NCBI GenBank assembly: GCA_964473105.1
Contig: CAYYNQ010000110.1
Span: forward strand, 1-46,443
DNA length: 46,443 nucleotides
Direction: 5' to 3'
DNA from: CAYYNQ01 sp964473105
Lineage (GTDB): Bacteria; Sumerlaeota; Sumerlaeia; MVZB01
Part shown: positions 9,134 through 16,144 of the stretch, piece after piece
Layout: each line of letters opens with the position of its first letter
Position numbering within the stretch: position 1 is the stretch's first letter
The notes under the pieces: generated by a model
The model's database searches: none
Told to the model about the DNA's origin: nothing
Seen by the model: only the letters and a program-made list of their open reading frames with translations
Program-made: the position numbers and the translations under genes

Positions 9134-9895
9134 TTGTTGAACCCATGTCATCTGGCCTTGTTCTGTGTCTTTGCGGCCTGTGCCTTGGCTTCAGGTTGTG
9201 GAAATCCCTACGGGTTGCCCGACCCTGCCGATTCCTTCGTCGATTATGAGGATATCCGGATCGACAGTGTCGAAACAGAATCAATATCCGATCTGGAAGG
9301 ACCGTATATCTTCATCAAGGCCCGGACCCTGAATGAGGTTGTCCTGGCTGACAAGCATGCAAATACCGGGCTGTATTACCTGATTGGCCTGAAGACTGAT
9401 GAATATCAAGACCCTGAGCTTGTTAGTGGAGAAGGGGAGCAGGATGGTCATGGCCTCCTCAGGATGACGCCCGATGAAGTGCAGGCCGACAACGACCGGA
9501 AAAAATCGCTGCACAAATTCAGAGCCGATGCTTTACAGGCTCATCTTGGGGATGGAGAGTTCTGGATCATGCGGATGGCGAATACAGATCCCGCGCCCAT
9601 CTACCTCTTCAGCCTTCATGATGACGTGATCATGCAGAATCAGCGCCCCATATCGGGCGGGGCGACACTAATCAACGCCGAACTGGTTCGCAAGGGTTGT
9701 GCCCTGATGGAAGTCATGGGGAGAAGGCATCCCTATTACCAGCGTATGCTCGACTGTCAGGCCATAGCCATCCTTGATCAGCGGTATGGGAGGGAGCCGG
9801 AGTCCCCGAGCATCTGGAAATCCTTTGACCTTTATTTCCCTGAGGATCGTCCGGGGAAAAGGTTCCGTTATGTTGAAGACCTACTATACCGCTGA
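9134..9895 (+). CDS. Exported lipoprotein with a possible degenerate nuclease (SNase-like) fold
   Basis: A 253-residue protein with a typical lipoprotein signal: hydrophobic residues 6-20, then lipobox ASGC with the cysteine at residue 22. It is likely anchored to a membrane on the outside of the cytoplasm. The start is TTG 9134 (a second TTG is at 9137), supported by an AGGGGGA ribosome site at 9121-9127. The pattern from residue 45 on (GLYYLIGLKTDEY, then ALQAHLGDGEFWIMRM, then TLINAELVRKGCALM and a final YYQRMLDCQAIAILD helix) resembles the order of staphylococcal nuclease-like domains. The catalytic Asp/Arg/Glu pattern is not evident, so any nuclease activity is doubtful. The nuclease comparison is my inference; the lipoprotein call is firm. 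Confidence 0.7.
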   Translation: MLNPCHLALFCVFAACALASGCGNPYGLPDPADSFVDYEDIRIDSVETESISDLEGPYIFIKARTLNEVVLADKHANTGLYYLIGLKTDEYQDPELVSGEGEQDGHGLLRMTPDEVQADNDRKKSLHKFRADALQAHLGDGEFWIMRMANTDPAPIYLFSLHDDVIMQNQRPISGGATLINAELVRKGCALMEVMGRRHPYYQRMLDCQAIAILDQRYGREPESPSIWKSFDLYFPEDRPGKRFRYVEDLLYR

Positions 9896-9922
9896 ATTCC
9901 ACCTGGCCCGTGAGGAATAAGT

Positions 9923-10087
9923 TTATCCGTCACCCGGGGAATTTGCCCGGTGGGTGAATCGGGTCCAGTCGCTGATACGGGGATCCAACTTGTCGAAAAT
10001 AATCATGTCAATGTCCAGTTGGCCATTGAGATAATGCCGGAAATATCGGCTCAGATAGACATGGATCAGTCCGCATCCGGTGATCAT
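9923..10087 (-). CDS. Possible 54-residue protein overlapping the upstream small membrane gene
   Basis: A short frame whose ATG (10087-10085) overlaps the TGA of the 10084-10341 frame as ATGA. It reads MITGCGLIHVYLSRYFRHYL and continues with a mixed charged segment, ending at TAA 9923. Codon choice looks gene-like, but there is no ribosome site of its own and no recognised family. It could be a coupled small gene, or the last piece of a broken longer gene (see the neighbouring entries). A GC-rich hairpin at 9931-9956 lies inside its 3' end. Confidence 0.35.
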   Translation of the reverse strand: MITGCGLIHVYLSRYFRHYLNGQLDIDMIIFDKLDPRISDWTRFTHRANSPGDG

Positions 10088-10341
10088 AAAATCGTGACGG
10101 TGGAAATTAAAAACAGCCCGTTAAAATCCCTTATCATATGGGGTTTCAAGATGAGTAATGCAAGACAGGTTGTTACCAGTGCCCCACCCCCTATGAAAAT
10201 AAACATTGTGATCAACCCTTTGATCTGGCTGTTCCTGAAGCGGATTTCCGTGAATAACCGTCCAAGGTAGACAAAGATGATGCATGAGATGGCGTTTATG
10301 AAAACGATGCAATAGAGATAGACGTAACCAGCCAGGTCCAT
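10084..10341 (-). CDS. Small membrane protein, two predicted transmembrane helices
   Basis: An 85-residue protein. Residues about 4-28 (YVYLYCIVFINAISCIIFVY) and 45-66 (LITMFIFIGGGALVTTCLAL) are strongly hydrophobic and are separated by a basic loop with RFRNSQIK, as expected for a two-helix hairpin. ATG 10341 has a good ribosome site (GGGGGA, six bases upstream), which I prefer to the ATG at 10359. No family is recognised. The stop overlaps the next small frame as ATGA. Because gene-like hydrophobic sequence continues upstream in another frame, this may be one surviving piece of a longer membrane gene. Confidence 0.5.
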   Translation of the reverse strand: MDLAGYVYLYCIVFINAISCIIFVYLGRLFTEIRFRNSQIKGLITMFIFIGGGALVTTCLALLILKPHMIRDFNGLFLISTVTIL

Positions 10342-10359
10342 TGTGTGTCCCCCGGTCAT

Positions 10360-10697
10360 TCTCTGGAATGAGGACGTGCTTCTCGAGTGTGTAAAGCAGA
10401 AGTGAAAAGATTCTGATCAAAAGGTATTGCCTGACGACCATCCAAAGGGGTGTGATAAATCCATCAGTGAAATGCCGGTTTGCAAGGGGAGACGAGAGAA
10501 GTTCGGCGGTCCACCTGCCTTTAAGCATGACCTGCATCAGTTCAACCCCGGACACGCGTGTCAGGAACCAGATGAAAAAACACGGGCAGTTAAGGGTTGA
10601 CAAGCGGATGATACTTGAGAGGATGTCGATTTTTCTCGAGATCAGGGAGCACCAGGATAGATATTACAAGAAGGCCAATGCCCGAAAACTGGAGCAA
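10360..10697 (-). pseudogene. Upstream hydrophobic frames, likely remnant of a membrane-protein gene
   Basis: Two gene-like stretches in different frames. The first (10697-10590, TTG start, 35 residues) reads LLQFSGIGLLVISILVLPDL then a basic tail. The second (about 10603-10360) carries MLKGRWTAELLSSPLANRHF and WMVVRQYLLIRIFSLLLYTL. After about 10360 the second frame loses its character exactly where the 10341 frame begins. Together with the two frames downstream this would make a membrane protein of about 250 residues needing three frame changes. Decay of one gene is the simplest reading. A set of tiny coupled genes is the alternative. Confidence 0.35.
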
Positions 10698-10711
10698 TTA
10701 TGATTCTATAA

Positions 10712-10739
10712 AAAACAGGATCTCACTGGACCCTGTTTT
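10712..10739. terminator. Two-way terminator-like hairpin
   Basis: AAAACAGG at 10712-10719 pairs perfectly with CCTGTTTT at 10732-10739 around a 12-base loop. Read on the minus strand the stem is followed by six T residues (CCTGTTTTTTATAG); on the plus strand by four. No clear gene ends just before it on the minus strand, so a transcript from the AT-rich region at 10.75-11.1 kb may end here. Confidence 0.45.
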
Positions 10740-11164
10740 CAACCTGGAAAACTTCACTAGCGGCGGGTGGAAAGGATTGTTTGCAAGGTAATCGGGAAGA
10801 TATCGATACAGGCTGAGTGAAACCATCCGGAAAATCCATCAGGAAGGATAGCCCCATTGGATCAGTGTTCATTCAAAAAGCCAAAAACTAATTGGCAAGA
10901 CCAATGTAATCAATATTATGAAATTACTCATGATTGATTAGGATTTTGGGTTGGCCCGTCGAAAAGAGGTGATTGCTGATAGTCATGGACTGATCCCGAT
11001 GATAATTTAACCGAAGTTGTGCTTGCTTCGGATCGTGACCCAAGGATATATTGGCTCTCGTTAAATTATTAGGCCAAGACTGTCACGAGTTGTATAGCGG
11101 TTCCCGGAAATCATGGATTCAGACCCTCCCCCCTTAAATTATACATTAATCAGGGTTATTTATT
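10740..11164. other. Gene-free AT-rich region dense in inverted repeats
   Basis: No convincing protein gene. It holds a perfect ATTGG/CCAAT hairpin with a five-base loop at 10891-10905, an 8-bp inverted repeat TAATCAAT/ATTGATTA at 10907-10914 and 10933-10940, and the larger folded element described separately at 11000-11087. A minus-strand ATG at 10931 could give a 20-residue hydrophobic peptide but has no ribosome site. Confidence 0.5.
11000..11087 (+). ncRNA. Candidate structured RNA element (three-way junction with pseudoknot) upstream of the CorC-type genes
   Basis: By hand folding: P1 is a 12-bp stem, 11000-11011 with 11060-11071 (one G-U pair). Inside it are P2 (11012-11016 with 11026-11030, CGAAG/CTTCG) and P3 (11040-11043 with 11051-11054, CCAA/TTGG). 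The P2-P3 joining strand CGTGAC (11034-11039) is exactly complementary to GTCACG (11082-11087) beyond P1, so a pseudoknot is possible. TTGGC (11051-11055) can also pair with GCCAA (11073-11077), which would break P1 and P3. It matches no riboswitch class I know. Strand is inferred from the gene that starts at 11165. Chance pairing in AT-rich DNA is possible. Confidence 0.35.
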
Positions 11165-12601
11165 TTGGATGAGTTGCCGTTTGAGCGCGTGCCGCGGAGA
11201 GGCGGTTCATGCTACTGGTTCTCTCGCTTCACCTTCATCCTGATGATTGTGCTGGCCGGTGTCGTTCTCGTCCATGCCGGTAGGGTAGATCCTGTTGAGC
11301 AGCCTGTCCCATCCGGGGTGATATGGTTTATATGCGGCCTTATTTTCATGCTTCTTTGCTGTTCGGGCGGCGTGTCGTCAAGTGAAACCGCCCTGTTTTC
11401 TATCGACAAGCTCGGGGTGGCCAGCCTACAGAATTCAAACCTGTGGCAGGACCGGTTGATCATACGCCTGTTGGATCGGGCCAATGACACACTGATCACG
11501 ATCCTGATATTGAACAACCTGATTAATGTTGCGATTTCCCTTGCCGTCGGGCATCTGATGGGAAAATTATTCGCTGGCAGCGGGGTCATGGCATTCGGTC
11601 TGGCAGCCCTTTTTGCCACGGTTACAATTTTGCTGTTCGGGGAGATCCTCCCCAAGATGCTTGCCCAGACCCACTCGATTCGTCTCGCGCGGATATGTGC
11701 CGCCCCGCTGATGTTATCATCGTGGTTCCTGAGCATTCCGCGTATGGGCATCAACATGATCCTGGGCAGGATATTTCGTTCCCTGAACATACCGGAGAAA
11801 GGACTTCCGGATGAGGAATTCACGGGTGAGGAATTAAAGGCCATGATCCAGTCAGGTGAGGTGGACCCTGTCATCGATCAGGACGAATTGGATATGATCG
11901 ACGGTGTCTTCAGGCTGCGCAGGATCGCCGTGTCGGATATCATCACGCCCCGGAATGAGGTGATCTCGCTGCCCGATAATCTTGAACAGGAGGATATGGC
12001 ACAACGACTTCGTGAGGTAAACAACAACCGAATTCTGGTCTACCATGGGGACTTTGACAACCTGCAGGGATTCCTCCTAGTCAAAGAGGTGCTTTTGGAT
12101 CCCAGGGAACACTGGCGCAACCACCTGCGTGAAATACTCTGTGTCCCGGATAAGCTGGGCCTACTGGACCTGTTGAAGGAATTCAGAAGAAAAAGGACGA
12201 AGATGGCCGCGGTTGTGGATGAATTCGGCCAAGTTGAAGGTATCATCTCACTGCAGGATGTCCTTGAGGAGATTGTCGGTGATATTTACGAGAAGCATGA
12301 TGTGCCTGGTCAGGACATCGTGAAGATGCACGGGTATTCCTGGAAGATTCTCGGTTCTGTCGAGTTGGAGCATATTGCCGGGGAAGTTCATGAAGTGTTC
12401 CCGGATAACCGCGGACGTACTCTCAGTGGGTTCGTAATGAATACACTGGGAAGGATTCCCCGTACGGGTGATATAATTGAGCACGGCGGCCTACGGATAA
12501 CCGTCGGTGAAATGGCAGGAAGAAGGGTGCGCGACGTGTTGGTCCGCCGTGTTGTTCCGGAATATCCGAGTAAAAAATATTCGGCAGGGGATGATTCGTG
12601 A
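11165..12601 (+). CDS. CNNM/CorC-HlyC family membrane protein with CBS domains (first of a tandem pair)
   Basis: A 478-residue membrane protein of the CNNM/hemolysin C family, linked in other organisms to magnesium or cobalt export. Domain order: an extra N-terminal hydrophobic helix (about 22-40), the DUF21/CNNM transmembrane core (about 52-210, with SSSETALFSIDKL and FGEILPKMLAQ), a CBS pair (about 245-370, with SDIITPRNEVISLP and VVDEFGQVEGIISLQDVLEEIVGDI) and a C-terminal CorC/HlyC domain. All family landmarks are present. The start is a TTG at 11165 with only a weak ribosome site; no in-frame ATG lies nearby. The stop overlaps the GTG start of the next gene (GTGA), so the two are almost certainly translated together. 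A possible regulatory RNA lies at 11000-11087. Confidence 0.9.
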   Translation: MDELPFERVPRRGGSCYWFSRFTFILMIVLAGVVLVHAGRVDPVEQPVPSGVIWFICGLIFMLLCCSGGVSSSETALFSIDKLGVASLQNSNLWQDRLIIRLLDRANDTLITILILNNLINVAISLAVGHLMGKLFAGSGVMAFGLAALFATVTILLFGEILPKMLAQTHSIRLARICAAPLMLSSWFLSIPRMGINMILGRIFRSLNIPEKGLPDEEFTGEELKAMIQSGEVDPVIDQDELDMIDGVFRLRRIAVSDIITPRNEVISLPDNLEQEDMAQRLREVNNNRILVYHGDFDNLQGFLLVKEVLLDPREHWRNHLREILCVPDKLGLLDLLKEFRRKRTKMAAVVDEFGQVEGIISLQDVLEEIVGDIYEKHDVPGQDIVKMHGYSWKILGSVELEHIAGEVHEVFPDNRGRTLSGFVMNTLGRIPRTGDIIEHGGLRITVGEMAGRRVRDVLVRRVVPEYPSKKYSAGDDS

Positions 12602-13977
12602 TCACCATCGTCATGACACTCCTGTTGGTGTGCCTGGTCTTCAGTTTCTTTTTTTCGGGATCCGAGACGGCGATCATATCCGTCAACCGTTACCGAATGA
12701 AGGGGCTCGCGGATCAGGGTGAAACCCGGGCATCCGAGCTCCTGAAATTGCTAGGTGACCGGCAACGGCTCCTGATCATGACCCTGCTAGGTACGAATCT
12801 GGCAAATGTGATGATGGCACTTTTCTTCAAGGAATTCCTGTCTCGTCTTTGGCCGGACATTTCACGGCAGAGTGTTATCGGGAGTTTCGAGGTCGGTGAG
12901 ATTCTCAGCCTATTGATCCTGACACCGATCATCATTGTCTTTGCCGAGGTTCTTCCCAAGGCGATATTCCGCGTCTATGCAGATCAACTGTTCAGTTTCT
13001 TCAGGTATTATTATATGTTCTTTCTCAGGATATTCTGGCTGCCGATTACGCTGATCGAGAGATTTTCAGGTTTGGTTCCGGCCTCACTCATTGAACAACG
13101 GACGAGTCTGGCCCGCCGCTTGACCCGTCAGGACGTGATCAATCTTGTGAACCCGGTGGAGAACGTCACGAAAGTTGCCCACGGCATGGACCCGGATCCG
13201 CATCAAAATGAACCATATGAAGACGTCCAGTCCTCACGACTGAACAACGGGACGGGTACGGATGATGATGGACTTGTCTCGGTTGCTTCCGATGAGCGGA
13301 GAATGGTCCAGAGCATCCTCGAATTGGACTCGACCTGCGCACGTGAAATCATGACACCGCTTGTTGACCTCGTTGCCATACAACTGGACCGTGTGGACCT
13401 CCAAGGCTTCAAGGCAATCGCGCAGGCCTCCGGCTACACACGATTTCCCGTATACCGTGACAGGATTGTGGATCTGACCGGATATATCGATGTGTTTAAT
13501 ATGTTGCGTACGGAAAAAGATGGGGACAGGCTTGATGATTTCATCGAGTACGCCTGCTATGTTCCTGAAACGATGAAGGTGGATGACTTGCTTCAGGAAT
13601 TTCTGGGCAAGCGCATCCGGAATGTGATTGTGGTTGATGAATATGGCGGTTGTTCCGGTTGGATTGCCAGAGAGGACATCCTCGAGGAGATTGTCGGGGA
13701 ACTGGAGGATGAGTTGGATGCGCCAATGCCACAGATTCAGGAGATTAACCCCGGGATTTATTTGGTCGAGGGCCGTGCGGAAATTGACGCTGTAAACGAG
13801 ATGCTGGGTGCATCATTCTCGCAGGATGACTGGGAAACCATCTCAGGCCTGGTCATGGCGAAAATTGGACGGATGCCGGTCGAGGGGGATCGCTTCACAG
13901 CCGATGACTGGGAATACACAATCCTTGAGATGGGTGGTCATCGTGTCTCGAAGGTCAGGATTCGGCGTGTTGGCTGA
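12598..13977 (+). CDS. CNNM/CorC-HlyC family membrane protein with CBS domains (second of a tandem pair)
   Basis: A 459-residue paralogue of the preceding protein. The DUF21/CNNM core is at about residues 1-190 (FFSGSETAIISVNRYRMKG, GTNLANVMMALFF, FAEVLPKAIFRVYAD), followed by an acidic linker rich in Asp and Gly, a CBS pair (AREIMTPLVDLVAIQ and VVDEYGGCSGWIAREDILEEIVGEL) and a CorC/HlyC C-terminal domain. It lacks the extra N-terminal helix of its partner and has a longer linker between the membrane part and CBS pair (about 195-240). Start GTG 12598 overlaps the upstream stop by GTGA. The pair probably forms a heteromeric ion transporter or sensor, by analogy with tandem CNNM genes elsewhere; the ion is not shown by the sequence. 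Confidence 0.9.
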   Translation: MITIVMTLLLVCLVFSFFFSGSETAIISVNRYRMKGLADQGETRASELLKLLGDRQRLLIMTLLGTNLANVMMALFFKEFLSRLWPDISRQSVIGSFEVGEILSLLILTPIIIVFAEVLPKAIFRVYADQLFSFFRYYYMFFLRIFWLPITLIERFSGLVPASLIEQRTSLARRLTRQDVINLVNPVENVTKVAHGMDPDPHQNEPYEDVQSSRLNNGTGTDDDGLVSVASDERRMVQSILELDSTCAREIMTPLVDLVAIQLDRVDLQGFKAIAQASGYTRFPVYRDRIVDLTGYIDVFNMLRTEKDGDRLDDFIEYACYVPETMKVDDLLQEFLGKRIRNVIVVDEYGGCSGWIAREDILEEIVGELEDELDAPMPQIQEINPGIYLVEGRAEIDAVNEMLGASFSQDDWETISGLVMAKIGRMPVEGDRFTADDWEYTILEMGGHRVSKVRIRRVG

Positions 13978-14012
13978 CCCTGTTCCCGGGGGGGGCACCG
14001 AATCAGGATGTC

Positions 14013-15569
14013 TCAATTGGATGGCTTGGATGCGCGTTCATTAATTTCCTTCAAAACGAGATAGCGGTTGATGGAATTAAGATATGCCCTGCCCGATGCG
14101 GTGATTACATCGGTGTCAACGGCAATCCCCCTAATCTCCTGACCATCTACCAACATATTCACCTTGACCCGGCCGAGGGCGTCCTTGCCTTTCGTGACCG
14201 AGTCTATGCTGTAATCAAGCAGTTTTATCGTGTGGTCCGTCACGCCGTCCAGTGCGCGGTAAAGACAATCAACCAAGCCATCCCCATTTGAATTGCGACT
14301 TTCACGTGGCGGATCATCATTCAAGGCCACCGAGACAAAGACATGCGGTCCGCCATTGAGTGTTGATCCGATCTGGAGATCCACGAGTTTGTAAGCCGTC
14401 GAGGATCTGGACAACTCATCCTCGGCGATGGCGAGAAGATCCTCGTCATAAACATCCTTCTTGAGATCACAGAGTCCCTTGAATCTCTCATAAAATCGAT
14501 CGAGTTCCTCGATCTCAATGTCAACAACACCCAACTCGCCAAGTCTTTTGGCCAGTGCGTTCCTTCCGGAATGCTTGCCCATGACGATCGAGTCACCCGA
14601 CCAGCCCACATCCTCGGGATGCATGATCTCGTAGGTGGTGCGTTCCTTGATCATGCCATCCTGGTGGATTCCGGCTTCATGGGCAAATGCATTTGCGCCA
14701 ACAACTGCCTTGTTCGGCTGCACTTTAATGCCAGTGATCCGGGTCAGCAGGCGTGATGTGCGGAAGATTTCCCGGGTATTGATACCGGTTTCAAGATTGA
14801 AATAATCACGCCTTGTCTTGAGCATCATGGCAATCTCCTCCAGTGAGGTATTACCGGCGCGCTCACCGATCCCATTGATTGTGCATTCCACCTGCCGGGC
14901 ACCGTTCCTGACCCCGGCCAGTGAATTGGCCACGGCGTGCCCTAGATCGTTGTGACAATGGACCGATATGATGCAATTCCCAATTCCCGGTGTATTGTCG
15001 CGAACATGCCGGATACAGTCCCCGAATTGTTCAGGGACACAGTAGCCGACGGTATCGGGGATATTCACGGTGGTTGCGCCGGATTCTATAGCAGCGGTCA
15101 ATACGTCCACCATGTAGCCCCAGTCGGTCCGTCCGGCATCCTCACAACTAAATTCAACATCGTCCGTGAATGTCCGGGCCAACTTGACCGCTGTGGCGGC
15201 ATTTTCGATGATCTGCTGACGGCTCATCCTGAGTTTTTTTTCACGGTGCACCTCACTTGTTGCAATAAAAGTATGAATCCGGCTTTTGGAGCAGCCCGAA
15301 AGTGCCTCTCCTGCACGGATGACATCCTTTTCAACTGCACGTGCCAGGCCGCAGATCCTCGGCCCCGTGACTTCACCACCGATCATACAGACGGCATCAA
15401 AGTCTCCCTGTGATGTAATCGGGAAGCCGGCCTCAATGACATCCACCCCCAACCGTGCAAGCTGTTGGGCAACCTCAAGTTTTTCCTTGAGATTCATGCT
15501 GAAGCCGGGACTTTGTTCACCATCCCGCAGGGTTGTGTCAAAAATGATGACCCTTCCCGGATTGATCAT
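14013..15569 (-). CDS. leuA: 2-isopropylmalate synthase
   Basis: First committed enzyme of leucine synthesis: it joins acetyl-CoA and 2-oxoisovalerate. The N-terminal TIM-barrel catalytic domain opens with IIFDTTLRDGEQSPG (Arg15/Asp16) and carries EAGFPITSQGD, the metal site HCHNDLGHAVANS and NGIGERAGNTSLEE. The subdomain region has AFAHEAGIHQDGM. A C-terminal regulatory domain, which usually binds leucine for feedback control, covers about residues 380-505. The 518-residue length is normal for long-type LeuA. The start ATG 15569 has AAGGAAAA upstream. It stands alone here, without leuB, leuC or leuD, and I see no T-box or leucine-rich leader peptide upstream. It converges with the CorC-type pair, with only 35 bases between the stops. 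Confidence 0.95.
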   Translation of the reverse strand: MINPGRVIIFDTTLRDGEQSPGFSMNLKEKLEVAQQLARLGVDVIEAGFPITSQGDFDAVCMIGGEVTGPRICGLARAVEKDVIRAGEALSGCSKSRIHTFIATSEVHREKKLRMSRQQIIENAATAVKLARTFTDDVEFSCEDAGRTDWGYMVDVLTAAIESGATTVNIPDTVGYCVPEQFGDCIRHVRDNTPGIGNCIISVHCHNDLGHAVANSLAGVRNGARQVECTINGIGERAGNTSLEEIAMMLKTRRDYFNLETGINTREIFRTSRLLTRITGIKVQPNKAVVGANAFAHEAGIHQDGMIKERTTYEIMHPEDVGWSGDSIVMGKHSGRNALAKRLGELGVVDIEIEELDRFYERFKGLCDLKKDVYDEDLLAIAEDELSRSSTAYKLVDLQIGSTLNGGPHVFVSVALNDDPPRESRNSNGDGLVDCLYRALDGVTDHTIKLLDYSIDSVTKGKDALGRVKVNMLVDGQEIRGIAVDTDVITASGRAYLNSINRYLVLKEINERASKPSN

Positions 15570-16144
15570 GACATTTTCCTTGCTGGAACTTGATATTCGA
15601 GGATCTTGTGATATCGAATCTGCATCGGGATCAATATCCCACTGAACGGTAAAAATATGTCTGGACGGAGGATGTGGGGATCAGTATTCAGGTATACCGG
15701 TGTTAATGGGTAAGGATCATGCCGCTGAGACGTTGCGCCGGACCCGGTGGCATTATCAACTGAGAGATTACCCAGCTGTCAACCTGCTTCAGCATTGGCC
15801 CGGCGGATAACCGGGTATATCCCGTTGCATACCAGAAATCCCTCCTAAGCCACATGGTATGCTAGATGCAACCATGAGACGCTGGTGGAATTTATGTCAT
15901 TTTACCCCTCCGGGTCAAGCCTTACATTGGCTTGGATTCAAGGAGGTATGCTATTTTCTTTTGTTATGCGATTTCCTTTGCAACTCCCATAGCCATGGGC
16001 TGTCGATCGGGTCGGGAAGCTGGAATCAGTCAGAAGAGGTAGTGTTTCGTGTCGGGGGAAGCGCCTGTATCTCCCGAATTCGGCCCGAGTCCAGGCGCGG
16101 GTATGAGGATGAAGTGAAGAGATGCGGAATCGTTGTCAGTCGCT
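15570..16144. other. Gene-free region between leuA and the PurE-like/TsaC fusion
   Basis: No convincing gene on either strand. A perfect 8-bp inverted repeat GCATACCA (15827-15834) and TGGTATGC (15855-15862) has a 20-base loop that, read on the minus strand, holds an AGGAGGG motif. A 50-codon minus frame at 15703-15855 starts there but does not look gene-like. Promoter signals for leuA are expected here; I could not pick one with confidence. Confidence 0.4.

Noticed and set aside
8344..9284. Several long open frames on both strands around 8.3-9.3 kb
   Set aside because: They run across the RNase P RNA gene, whose conserved cores and P1 helix are clear; none is protein-like.
10452..10703. Plus-strand 83-codon frame ending just before the 10712 hairpin
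   Set aside because: The hairpin position is suggestive, but the opposite strand holds more gene-like hydrophobic frames and this frame has no ribosome site.
15703..15855. 50-codon minus-strand frame near the GCATACCA repeat
   Set aside because: No ribosome site upstream of its ATG and no gene-like character.
15570..15862. T-box or leucine attenuator upstream of leuA
   Set aside because: No T-box antiterminator sequence and no leucine-rich leader peptide; only one inverted repeat is present.
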